From Leptasterias polaris (Eukaryota > Echinodermata > Asteroidea > Forcipulatida > Asteriidae): DNA of 64,000 bases. The stretch is taken from positions 992,001 through 1,056,000 of the forward strand of contig JAZGTN010000005.1 in NCBI GenBank assembly GCA_037783415.1. Direction: 5' to 3'. Made by a program: the position numbers and the translations under genes. The notes beneath the pieces were generated by a model. That model made no database searches. It was not told the DNA's origin and saw nothing but the letters and a program-made list of their open reading frames with translations. This document shows positions 44,346 through 57,719 of the stretch, in pieces (positions within the stretch are counted from its first letter, which is position 1; every line of letters begins with the position of its first letter).

Positions 44346-47300
44346 TTTGTTTACGGGGGAAATCCCTTTCTAGAGGCAATTTGCATGGGACCTTCGACCT
44401 TTTACGCCCATATTTGGATACATGAAGGTCCCAGCTTTCAGTCGATACCAATAGTATGACTCGGGGGTAAACATGAAAAAGCTCGCAGGAGGGACAAAAA
44501 TGCGCAAATTAACGTATCCCAACGATCAAAAGAACTAAACTTGAAACAAAACAGTCAACAAAATCCTTTATTAAAACACTGTAAGATTCAAAATAAAGTT
44601 TTATTTTGGTTTTTGTCTGAAATTATGGATACAAACGAAGCAGAATACACAGATTTATTTTTTTTTTTTAAATGAAAAAAAAATCACCCCACTACATTCA
44701 ATCGCCCTGTACGTGTAAACAGTAATTGCGACATCCGACTCATTTTCGTAGAGCGGGTCACATTTTGTATAGAGAGCACACTTGAAAAAAATGTAAAGAC
44801 ACAACTTGAAAAAAATTAATTTACACCAAGAGTTATTCCAGAAAAAGATATTTCCGTGGCAGTCACCAAAACCTAGTAATTCCTTTTAAATACTTTTTTG
44901 TTTACCATTTCTGACCGCCTAGTTTTAGAATTGAGTGAATTTAAATAGCATTTTTTCACCAGTGTTATTTTAATAAACTTTTTCAAAATGGTTTTTTAAT
45001 CTGTTATTTTAATGATTTTTATGACCTGGTTGGGTCAAGAAATCACACACAGCTGTCCAACAAAAATTGCATGAAAACTTATTGCCTAATATACATCCAA
45101 TGTTTTATTTATTTTTATTAGAGTAAGTGATTTTTAAAAGCAATGAAGAGTTACAGATCTTTGCATTATCAATGAAAAAGGAGAAATGATGGAGATTTGT
45201 TGACGAGGAAAAGCCAAGGAATGAAGGAGACCTTGGAGGCTGCAGCAGAAATTGACCAGAACATTTTATATCTTTATTTTAAAAGCAGAATCAACCATTT
45301 CAATGGTATGTTGAAATGTGGAATGGCGAAAAAGGAACACAGATGCAATGGACTGAAGTTACATTTAAAGGAGATTTCAGATGAATAATTAACACTAGAG
45401 ATGCCAGTTACAGAAAACAAGCTTTTAATGACGACCTTGAAGGCTGAAGTAGAAAATGGACCCACTGTATAGTGCAGTTTGAAACGATGAATAATGAACA
45501 AACATATGCCATTTACTGCAGATTGTTTTGAAGTAGATTTCAGACGAATGATGGGCAATAGAGATGCAAGTTACTGAAGACTAGTTTTTAGATGAAGATC
45601 TTGAAGACTGAAGTAGAAAATAATCCCATAATGAAGGAGAACTTTTATATTCCATCCTTTTTCAGGTTTCCATTTTTTGCAAAAGAGGAACTCTTTAGAA
45701 CGAATCAATGCTACAAATATGCACCGAGAGTTAAAGCTCTATGCAACAGATACAAGCAAAGGAGGAATGATGGAGAATTGAGTCTTTGATGAAGATGGGC
45801 CTACAAATGAAGGAGATTTTAGCTACTGTAGTTGAAGTTGACCAAAACATTTTCTATCATGATACTGAAGAAGGATCCACCATTTGAATGGTATGCTCAA
45901 GTTTGTACTGATGAATAATGAACACGCAGATCTGATTCACCAAAGAGTCTTGTGAAGGAGATTTCAGACAGATGATGGACACTCAAGAAGCCAGTTATTG
46001 AAGACAAACTTTGTATGAAGACCTTGAAGGATTAAGTGGAAAATAGGCTCATTGTATGTTGCAGTTTGAAGCGACGAATGATTAACAAACATGCCATTTA
46101 CTGAAGATTGTTTTGAAGGAGATTTCAGACGATTGATGAACAAAGGAGATGCGAGTTACTGAAGACTAGCTTTAGATGAACATCTTGGAGACTGAAGTAC
46201 AAAATAGGCCAATAATGAAGGAGATTTTTTTATATATATTCCATCCTTTTTCAGGTTTCCATTTTTAGCAAAAGAGGAACTCTTTAGAAGAATCAATGCT
46301 ACAAATATGCACCGAGAGTTAGAGCTCTATGCAACAGATACAAGAAAAGGAGGAATGATGGAGAATTGAGTCTTTGATGAAGATGGGCCTATAAATGAAG
46401 GAGATTTTATCTGCTTTAGATGAAGTTGACGAATACATTTTCTATCGTGATGTCTGAAGAAGAATCCAGTATTTAAATGGTATGCTGAAGTTTGAACTGA
46501 TGAATAATGAACATGCTGATCCGATTTACTGAAGATTCTTGTAAAGGAGATCTCAGATGACTGATGGACACTCAATAAGCAAGTAATTGAAGAAAAACTT
46601 TCAATGACAACCTTGAAGGATGAGGTAGAAAATAGGCTCATGGTATGTTTCAGTTTGAAATAAATGCAATTTACTGAAGATTGTTTTGAAGGAGATTTCA
46701 GACAAATGAAGAACAATGGAGATGCAAGTTACTGAAGACTAGTTTTTAGATGAAGATCTTGAAGACTGAAGTAGAAAATAATCCCATAATGAAGGAGAAC
46801 TTTTATATTCCATCCTTTTTCAGGTTTCCATTTTTTTGCAAAAGAGGAACTCTTTAGAAAGAATCAATACAAATATGCACCGAGAGTTAGAGCTCTATGC
46901 AACAGATACAAGAAAAGGAGGAATGATGGAGAATTGAGTCTTTGATGAAGATGGGCCTATAGATGAAGGAGATTTTAGCTACTGTAGTTGAAGTTGACCA
47001 AAACATTTTCTATCATGATACTGAAGAAGGATCCACCATTTGAATGGTATGCTCAAGTTTGTACTGATGAATAATGAACATGTAGATCTGATTCACCAAA
47101 GAGTCTTGTGAAGGAGATTTCAGACAGATGATGGACACTCAAGAAGCCAGTTATTGAAGAAAAACTTTCAATGATGACCTTGAAGAATGAAGTAGAAAAT
47201 AGGCTCATGGTATGTTGCAGTTTGAAACTATGAGTATGTACAAACATCTATGCCATTTCCTGCAGATTGTTCTGACTCGAGGTAGATTTCAGACGAATGA

Positions 47301-47962
47301 TGAACAATAGAGATGCAAGTTACTGAAGATTATCTTTAGATGAAGATCTTGAGGACTGAAGTAGAAAATAGGCCAATAATGAAGGAGAACTTTTTATTTT
47401 CCATCCTTTTTCAGGTTTCCATTTTTAGCAAAAGAGGAACTCTTCAGAAGAATCAATGCTACAAATATGCACCGAGAGTTAGAGCTCTATGCAACAGATA
47501 CAAGAAAAGGAGGAATGATGGAGAATTGAGTCTTTGATGAAGATGGGCCTACAAATGAAGGAGATTTTATCTGCTTTAGATGAAGTTAAAAGAATACATT
47601 TTCTATCGTGATGTCTGAAGAAGAATCCAGTATTTAAATGGTATGCTTAAGTTTGAACTGATGAATAATGAACATGCTGACCCGATTTACTGAAGATTCT
47701 TGTAAAGGAGATCTCCGATGACTGATGGACACTCAATAAGCAAGTAATTGAAGAAAAACTTTCAATGACAACCTTGAAGGATGAGGTAGAAAATAGGCTC
47801 ATGGTATGTTGCAGTTTGAAATGATGAATAATGAAAATACTCATATGCCATTTACTGCAGATTGTTTTGAAGTAGATTTCAGACGAATGATGAGCAATAG
47901 AGATGCAAGTTACTGAAGACTAGTTTTTAGATGAAGATCTTGAAGACTGAAGTAGAAAATAA

Positions 47963-48128
47963 TCCCATAATGAAGGAGAACTTTTATATTCCATCCTTTT
48001 TCAGGTTTCCATTTTTTGCAAAAGAGGAACTCTTTAGAAAGAATCAATGCTACAAATATGCACCGAGAGTTAAAGCTCTATGCAACAGATACAAGCAAAG
48101 GAGGAATGATGGAGAATTGAGTCTTTGA
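47963..48128 (+). other. Exon-like module of the 1.17-kb repeat (representative copy)
   Basis: A pyrimidine tract ending in CAG (ATTCCATCCTTTTTCAG, ending about 48004) precedes an open segment reading FPFFAKEELFRKNQCYKYAP, then RVKALCNRYKQRRNDGELSL and a stop. The segment is intact in most A-type halves (45592, 47931, 49101, 50271, 51449, 52627, 53809 and 54987 series). Many B-type halves have a one-base deletion (AGAAAGAATC to AGAAGAATC) that shifts the frame. The frame stays open upstream to an ATG at 47931, so splicing is not required to read it. Function unknown. Confidence 0.45.
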
Positions 48129-51005
48129 TGAAGATGGGCCTATAGATGAAGGAGATTTTAGCTACTGTAGTTGAAGTTGACCAAAACATTTTCTATCATG
48201 ATACTGAAGAAGGATCCACCATTTGAATGGTATGCTCAAGTTTGTACTGATGAATAATGAACACGCAGATCTGATTCACCAAAGAGTCTTGTGAAGGAGA
48301 TTTCAGACAGATGATGGACACTCAAGAAGCCAGTTATTGAAGACAAACTTTGTATGAAGACCTTGAAGGATTAAGTGGAAAATAGGCTCATTGTATGTTG
48401 CAGTTTGAAGCGACGAATGATTAACAAACATGCCATTTACTGAAGATTGTTTTGAAGGAGATTTCAGACGATTGATGAACAAAGGAGATGCGAGTTACCG
48501 AAGACTAGCTTTAGATGAACATCTTGGAGACTGAAGTACAAAATAGGCCAATAATGAAGGAGAACTTTTTATATTCCATCCTTTTTCAAGTTTCCATTTT
48601 TAGCAAAAGAGGAACTCTTTACAAAGAATCAATGCTACAAATATGCACCGAGAGTTAGAGCTCTATGCAACAGATACAAGAAAAGGAGGAATGATGGAGA
48701 ATTGAGTCTTTGATGAAGATGGGCCTATAAATGAAGATTTTATCTGCTTTAGATGAAGTTGACGAATACATTTTCTATCGATGTCTGAAGAAGAATCCAG
48801 TATTTAAATGGTATGCTTAAGTTTGAACTGATGAATAATGAACATGCTGACCCGATTTACTGAAGATTCTTGTAAAGGAGATCTCCGATGACTGATGGAC
48901 ACTCAATAAGCAAGTAATTGAAGAAAAACTTTCAATGACAACCTTGAAGGATGAGGTAGAAAATAGGCTCATGGTATGTTGCAGTTTGAAATGATGAATA
49001 ATGAAAATACTCATATGCCATTTACTGCAGATTGTTTTGAAGTAGATTTCAGACGAATGATGAGCAATAGAGATGCAAGTTACTGAAGACTAGTTTTTAG
49101 ATGAAGATCTTGAAGACTGAAGTAGAAAATAATCCCATAATGAAGGAGAACTTTTATATTCCATCCTTTTTCAGGTTTCCATTTTTAGCAAAAGAGGAAC
49201 TCTTTAGAACGAATCAATGCTACAAATATGCACCGAGAGTTAAAGCTCTATGCAACAGATACAAGCAAAGGAGGAATGATGGAGAATTGAGTCTTTGATG
49301 AAGATGGGCCTATAGATGAAGGAGATTTTAGCTACTGTAGTTGAAGTTGACCAAAACATTTTCTATCATGATACTGAAGAAGGATCCACCATTTGAATGG
49401 TATGCTCAAGTTTGTACTGATGAATAATGAACACGCAGATCTGATTCACCAAAGAGTCTTGTGAAGGAGATTTCAGACAGATGATGGACACTCAAGAAGC
49501 CAGTTATTGAAGACAAACTTTGTATGAAGACCTTGAAGGATTAAGTGGAAAATAGGCTCATTGTATGTTGCAGTTTGAAGCGACGAATGATTAACAAACA
49601 TGCCATTTACTGAAGATTGTTTTGAAGGAGATTTCAGACGATTGATGAACAAAGGAGATGCGAGTTACCGAAGACTAGCTTTAGATGAACATCTTGGAGA
49701 CTGAAGTACAAAATAGGCCAATAATGAAGGAGAACTTTTTATATTCCATCCTTTTTCAAGTTTCCATTTTTAGCAAAAGAGGAACTCTTTACAAAGAATC
49801 AATGCTACAAATATGCACCGAGAGTTAGAGCTCTATGCAACAGATACAAGAAAAGGAGGAATGATGGAGAATTGAGTCTTTGATGAAGATGGGCCTATAA
49901 ATGAAGATTTTATCTGCTTTAGATGAAGTTGACGAATACATTTTCTATCGATGTCTGAAGAAGAATCCAGTATTTAAATGGTATGCTTAAGTTTGAACTG
50001 ATGAATAATGAACATGCTGACCCGATTTACTGAAGATTCTTGTAAAGGAGATCTCCGATGACTGATGGACACTCAGTAAGCAAGTAATTGAAGAAAAACT
50101 TTCAATGACAACCTTGAAGGATGAGGTAGAAAATAGGCTCATGGTATGTTGCAGTTTGAAATGATGAATAATGAAAATACTCATATGCCATTTACTGCAG
50201 ATTGTTTTGAAGTAGATTTCAGACGAATGATGAGCAATAGAGATGCAAGTTACTGAAGACTAGTTTTTAGATGAAGATCTTGAAGACTGAAGTAGAAAAT
50301 AATCCCATAATGAAGGAGAACTTTTATATTCCATCCTTTTTCAGGTTTCCATTTTTTGCAAAAGAGGAACTCTTTAGAAAGAATCAATGCTACAAATATG
50401 CACCGAGAGTTAAAGCTCTATGCAACAGATACAAGCAAAGGAGGAATGATGGAGAATTGAGTCTTTGATGAAGATGGGCCTATAGATGAAGGAGATTTTA
50501 GCTACTGTAGTTGAAGTTGACCAAAACATTTTCTATCATGATACTGAAGAAGGATCCACCATTTGAATGGTATGCTCAAGTTTGTACTGATGAATAATGA
50601 ACACGCAGATCTGATTCACCAAAGAGTCTTGTGAAGGAGATTTCAGACAGATGATGGACACTCAAGAAGCCAGTTATTGAAGACAAACTTTGTATGAAGA
50701 CCTTGAAGGATTAAGTGGAAAATAGGCTCATTGTATGTTGCAGTTTGAAGCGACGAATGATTAACAAACATGCCATTTACTGAAGATTGTTTTGAAGGAG
50801 ATTTCAGACGATTGATGAACAAAGGAGATGCGAGTTACCGAAGACTAGCTTTAGATGAACATCTTGGAGACTGAAGTACAAAATAGGCCAATAATGAAGG
50901 AGATTTTTTTATATATATTCCATCCTTTTTCAGGTTTCCATTTTTAGCAAAAGAGGAACTCTTCAGAAGAATCAATGCTACAAATATGCACTGAGAGTTA
51001 GGGCT

Positions 51006-51362
51006 CTATGCAACAGATACAAGAAAAGGAGGAATGATGGAGAATTGAGTCTTTGATGAAGATGGGCCTATAAATGAAGGAGATTTTATCTGCTTTAGAT
51101 GAAGTTGACGAATACATTTTCTATGGTGATGTCTGAAGAAGAATCCAGTATTTAAATGGTATGCTGAAGTTTGAACTGATGAATAATGAACATGCTGATC
51201 CGATTTACTGAAGATTCTTGTAAAGGAGATCTCAGATGACTGATGGACACTCAATAAGCAAGTAATTGAAGAAAAACTTTCAATGACAACCTTGAAGGAT
51301 GAGGTAGAAAATAGGCTCATGGTATGTTGCAGTTTGAAATGATGAATAATGAAAATACTCAT
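51006..51362 (-). other. 118-codon conserved minus-strand frame of the array (representative copy)
   Basis: Begins MSIFIIHHFKLQHTMSLFST and ends FSIIPPFLVSVA. Near-identical frames occur at 52184-52540, 53363-53719 and 54544-54900, with longer variants at 55723-56112, 56235-56690 and 56813-57268 and truncated ones at 47647, 48817 and 49987. The low-complexity S/F/I/H-rich composition is what antisense of a GAAGA-rich repeat would give, and recent array homogenisation explains the conservation. I do not regard it as a proven gene. Confidence 0.3.
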
Positions 51363-54300
51363 ATGCCATTTACTGCAGATTGTTTTGAAGTAGATTTCAG
51401 ACGAATGATGAGCAATAGAGATGCAAGTTACTGAAGACTAGTTTTTAGATGAAGATCTTGAAGACTGAAGTAGAAAATAATCCCATAATGAAGGAGAACT
51501 TTTATATTCCATCCTTTTTCAGGTTTCCATTTTTTGCAAAAGAGGAACTCTTTAGAAAGAATCAATGCTACAAATATGCACCGAGAGTTAAAGCTCTATG
51601 CAACAGATACAAGAAAAGGAGGAATGATGGAGAATTGAGTCTTTGATGAAGATGGGCCTACAAATGAAGGAGATTTTAGCTACTGTAGTTGAAGTTGACC
51701 AAAACATTTTCTATCATGATACTGAAGAAGGATCCACCATTTGAATGGTATGCTCAAGTTTGTACTGATGAATAATGAACACGCAGATCTGATTCACCAA
51801 AGAGTCTTGTGAAGGAGATTTCAGACAGATGATGGACACTCAAGAAGCCAGTTATTGAAGACAAACTTTGTATGAAGACCTTGAAGGATTAAGTGGAAAA
51901 TAGGCTCATTGTATGTTGCAGTTTGAAGCGACAAATGATTAACAAACATGCCATTTACTGAAGATTGTTTTGAAGGAGATTTCAGACGATTGATGAACAA
52001 AGGAGATGCGAGTTACCGAAGACTAGCTTTAGATGAACATCTTGGAGACTGAAGTACAAAATAGGCCAATAATGAAGGAGATTTTTTAATATATATTCCA
52101 TCCTTTTTCAGGTTTCCATTTTTAGCAAAAGAGGAACTCTTCAGAAGAATCAATGCTACAAATATGCACCGAGAGTTAGAGCTCTATGCAACAGATACAA
52201 GAAAAGGAGGAATGATGGAGAATTGAGTCTTTGATGAAGATGGGCCTATAAATGAGGGAGATTTTATCTGCTTTAGATGAAGTTGACGAATACATTTTCT
52301 ATCGTGATGTCTGAAGAAGAATCCAGTATTTAAATGGTATGCTGAAGTTTGAACTGATGAATAATGAACATGCTGATCCGATTTACTGAAGATTCTTGTA
52401 AAGGAGATCTCAGATGACTGATGGACACTCAATAAGCAAGTAATTGAAGAAAAACTTTCAATGACAACCTTGAAGGATGAGGTAGAAAATAGGCTCATGG
52501 TATGTTGCAGTTTGAAATGATGAATAATGAAAATACTCATATGCCATTTACTGCAGATTGTTTTGAAGTAGATTTCAGACGAATGATGAGCAATAGAGAT
52601 GCAAGTTACTGAAGACTAGTTTTTAGATGAAGATCTTGAAGACTGAAGTAGAAAATAATCCCATAATGAAGGAGAACTTTTATATTCCATCCTTTTTCAG
52701 GTTTCCATTTTTTGCAAAAGAGGAACTCTTTAGAAAGAATCAATGCTACAAATATGCACCGAGAGTTAAAGCTCTATGCAACAGATACAAGCAAAGGAGG
52801 AATGATGGAGAATTGAGTCTTTGATGAAGATGGGCCTACAAATGAAGGAGATTTTAGCTACTGTAGTTGAAGTTGACCAAAACATTTTCTATCATGATAC
52901 TGAAGAAGGATCCACCATTTGAATGGTATGCTCAAGTTTGTACTGATGAATAATGAACACGCAGATCTGATTCACCAAAGAGTCTTGTGAAGGAGATTTC
53001 AGACAGATGATGGACACTCAAGAAGCCAGTTATTGAAGACAAACTTTGTATGAAGACCTTGAAGGATTGAGTGGAAAATAGGCTCATTGTATGTTGCAGT
53101 TTGAAGCGACGAATGATTAACAAACATGCCATTTACTGAAGATTGTTTTGAAGGAGATTTCAGACGATTGATGAACAAAGGAGATGCGAGTTACCGAAGA
53201 CTAGCTTTAGATGAACATCTTGGAGACTGAAGTACAAAATAGGCCAATAATGAAGGAGATTTTTTTATATATATTCCATCCTTTTTCAGGTTTCCATTTT
53301 TAGCAAAAGAGGAACTCTTTAGAAAGAATCAATGCTACAAATATGCACCGAGAGTTAGAGCTCTATGCAACAGATACAAAAAAAGGAGGAATGATGGAGA
53401 ATTGAGTCTTTGATGAAGATGGGCCTATAAATGAAGGAGATTTTATCTGCTTTAGATGAAGTTGACGAATACATTTTCTATGGTGATGTCTGAAGAAGAA
53501 TCCAGTATTTAAATGGTATGCTGAAGTTTGAACTGATGAATAATGAACATGCTGATCCGATTTACTGAAGATTCTTGTAAAGGAGATCTCAGATGACTGA
53601 TGGACACTCAATAAGCAAGTAATTGAAGAAAAACTTTCAATGACAACCTTGAAGGATGAGGTAGAAAATAGGCTCATGGTATGTTGCAGTTTGAAATGAT
53701 GAATAATGAAAATACTCATATTATGCCATTTACTGCAGATTGTTTTGAAGTAGATTTCAGACGAATGATGAGCAATAGAGATGCAAGTTACTGAAGACTA
53801 GTTTTTAGATGAAGATCTTGAAGACTGAAGTAGAAAATAATCCCATAATGAAGGAGAACTTTTATATTCCATCCTTTTTCAGGTTTCCATTTTTTGCAAA
53901 AGAGGAACTCTTTAGAAAGAATCAATGCTACAAATATGCACCGAGAGTTAAAGCTCTATGCAACAGATACAAGCAAAGGAGGAATGATGGAGAATTGAGT
54001 CTTTGATGAAGATGGGCCTACAAATGAAGGAGATTTTAGCTACTGTAGTTGAAGTTGACCAAAACATTTTCTATCATGATACTGAAGAAGGATCCACCAT
54101 TTGAATGGTATGCTCAAGTTTGTACTGATGAATAATGAACACGCAGATCTGATTCACCAAAGAGTCTTGTGAAGGAGATTTCAGACAGATGATGGACACT
54201 CAAGAAGCCAGTTATTGAAGACAAACTTTGTATGAAGACCTTGAAGGATTGAGTGGAAAATAGGCTCATTGTATGTTGCAGTTTGAAGCGACGAATGATT

Positions 54301-57300
54301 AACAAACATGCCATTTACTGAGGATTGTTTTGAAGGAGATTTCAGACGATTGATGAACAAAGGAGATGCGAGTTACCGAAGACTAGCTTTAGATGAACAT
54401 CTTGGAGACTGAAGTACAAAATAGGCCAATAATGAAGGAGATTTTTTTATATATATTCCATCCTTTTTCAGGTTTCCATTTTTAGCAAAAGAGGAACTCT
54501 TCAGAAGAATCAATGCTACAAATATGCACTGAGAGTTAGGGCTCTATGCAACAGATACAAGAAAAGGAGGAATGATGGAGAATTGAGTCTTTGATGAAGA
54601 TGGGCCTATAAATGAAGGAGATTTTATCTGCTTTAGATGAAGTTGACGAATACATTTTCTATGGTGATGTCTGAAGAAGAATCCAGTATTTAAATTGTAT
54701 GCTGAAGTTTGAACTGATGAATAATGAACATGCTGATCCGATTTACTGAAGATTCTTGTAAAGGAGATCTCAGATGACTGATGGACACTCAATAAGCAAG
54801 TAATTGAAGAAAAACTTTCAATGACAACCTTGAAGGATGAGGTAGAAAATAGGCTCATGGTATGTTGCAGTTTGAAATGATGAATAATGAAAGTACTCAT
54901 ATGCCATTTACTGCAGATTGTTTTGAAGTAGATTTCAGACGAATGATGAGCAATAGAGATGCAAGTTACTGAAGACTAGTTTTTAGATGAAGATCTTGAA
55001 GACTGAAGTAGAAAATAATCCCATAATGAAGGAGAACTTTTATATTCCATCCTTTTTCAGGTTTCCATTTTTTGCAAAAGAGGAACTCTTTAGAAAGAAT
55101 CAATGCTACAAATATGCACCGAGAGTTAAAGCTCTATGCAACAGATACAAGCAAAGGAGGAATGATGGAGAATTGAGTCTTTGATGAAGATGGGCCTACA
55201 AATGAAGGAGATTTTAGCTACTGTAGTTGAAGTTGACCAAAACATTTTCTATCATGATACTGAAGAAGGATCCACCATTTGAATGGTATGCTCAAGTTTG
55301 TACTGATGAATAATGAACACGCAGATCTGATTCACCAAAGAGTCTTGTGAAGGAGATTTCAGACAGATGATGGACACTCAAGAAGCCAGTTATTGAAGAC
55401 AAACTTTGTATGAAGACCTTGAAGGATTGAGTGGAAAATAGGCTCATTGTATGTTGCAGTTTGAAGGGACGAATGATTAACAAACACGCCATTTACTGAG
55501 GATTGTTTTGAAGGAGATTTCAGACGATTGATGAACAAAGGAGATGCGAGTTACCGAAGACTAGCTTTAGATGAACATCTTGGAGACTGAAGTACAAAAT
55601 AGGCCAATAATGAAGGAGATTTTTTTATATATATTCCATCCTTTTTCAGGTTTCCATTTTTAGCAAAAGAGTAACTCTTTAGAAAGAATCAATGCTACAA
55701 ATATGCACCGAGAGTTAGAGCTCTATGCAACAGATACAAGAAAAGGAGGAATGATGGAGAATTGAGTCTTTGATGAAGATGGGCCTATAGATGAAGGAGA
55801 TTTTTGCCGCTGTAGTTGAAGTTGACCAATACATTTTCTATCATGATGTCTGAAGAAGAATCCAGTATTTAAATGGTATGCTGAAGTTTGAACTGATGAA
55901 TAATGAACATGCAGATCCGATTTACTGAAGATTCTTGTAAAGGAGATTTCAGATGACTGATGGACACTCAAGAAGCAATTAATTGAAGAAAAACTTTCAA
56001 TGACAACATTCAAGGATGAAGTAGAAAATAGGCTCATGGAATGTTTCAGTTTGAAATAAATGCAATTTACTTTAGATTGTTTTGAAGGAGATTTCAGACA
56101 AATGAAGAACAATGGAGATGCAAGTTACTGAAGACTAGCTTGAGATGGAGATCTTGAAGACTGGGTAGAAAAAAGGCCCATAGGCCTAATGAAGGAGAAC
56201 GTTTTATATTCCATCCTTTTTCAGGTTTCCATTTTTAGCAAAAGAGGAACTCTTTAGAAAGAATCAATGCTACAAATATGCACCAAGAGTTAGAGCTCTC
56301 ACATGCAACAGATACAAGCAAAGGAGGAATGATGGAGAATTGAGTCTTTGATGAAGATGGGCCTATAAATGAAGGAGATTTTATCTGCTTTAGATGAAGT
56401 TGACGAATACATTTTCTATCATGATGTCTGAAGAAGAATCCAGTATTTAAATGGTATGCTGAAGTTTGAACTGATGAATAATGAACATGCTGATCCGATT
56501 TACTGAAGATTCTTGTAAAGGAGATCTCAGATGACTGATGGACACTCAAGAAGCAAGTAATTGAAGAAAAACTTTCAATGACAACATTGAAGGATGAAGT
56601 AGAAAATAGGCTCATGGAATGTTTCAGTTTGAAATAAATGCAATTTACTTTAGATTGTTTTGAAGGAGATTTCAGACAAATGAAGAACAATGGAGATGCA
56701 AGTTACTGAAGACTAGCTTTAGATGGAGATCTTGAAGACTGGGTAGAAAAAAGGCCCATAGGCCTAATGAAGGAGAACGTTTTATATTCCATCCTTTTTC
56801 AGGTTTCCATTTTTAGCAAAAGAGGAACTCTTTAGAAAGAATCAATGCTACAAATATGCACCGAGAGTTAGAGCTCTCACATGCAACAGATACAAGCAAA
56901 GGAGGAATGATGGAGAATTGAGTCTTTGACGAAGATGGGCCTATAAATGAAGGAGATTTTATCTGCTTTAGATGAAGTTGACGAATACATTTTCTATCAT
57001 GATGTCTGAAGAAGAATCCAGTATTTAAATGGTATGCTGAAGTTTGAACTGATGAATAATGAACATGCTGATCCGATTTACTGAAGATTCTTGTAAAGGA
57101 GATCTCAGATGACTGATGGACACTCAAGAAGCAAGTAATTGAAGAAAAACTTTCAATGGCAACCTTGAAGGATGAAGTAGAAAATAGGCTCATGGTATGT
57201 TTCAGTTTGAAATAAATGCAATTTACTGAAGATTGTTTTGAAGGAGATTTCAGACAAATGAAGAACAATGGAGATGCAAGTTACTGAAGACTAGTTTTTA

Positions 57301-57719
57301 GATGAAGATCTTGAAGACTGAAGTAGAAAATAATCCCATAATGAAGGAGAACTTTTATATTCCATCCTTTTTCAGGTTTCCATTTTTTTGCAAAAGAGGA
57401 ACTCTTTAGAAAGAATCAATGCTACAAATATGCACTGAGAGTTAAAGCTCTATGCAACAGATACAAGCAAAGGAGGAATGATGGAGAATTGAGTCTTTGA
57501 TGAAGATGGGCCTACAAATGAAGGAGATTTTAGCTGCTGTAGTTGAAGCTGACCAATACATTTTCTATCTTGATGTCTGAAATATAATCCTCCATTTAAA
57601 TGGTGATGGTATGCTTAAGTTTGAACTGATGATTAATGAGCACACAGATCCGATTAATTACTGAAGATTTTTGTGAAGGAGATTTCAGAGGACAGATGCA
57701 AAATGGAGAAGCCAATTGT

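Larger units (their letters stand above)
42998..44762. mobile_element. 1.76-kb terminal-inverted-repeat element
   Basis: Left TGTGACCCGCTCTGCAAAAA and right, on the other strand, TGTGACCCGCTCTACGAAAA continue with ATGAGTCKGATGT, giving about 35-bp ends with few mismatches. ATTT may be a short target duplication. The interior carries an acidic minus-strand frame and a promoter-like GC-rich stretch. It separates the two large tandem arrays. Transposase class not recognised. Confidence 0.75.
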
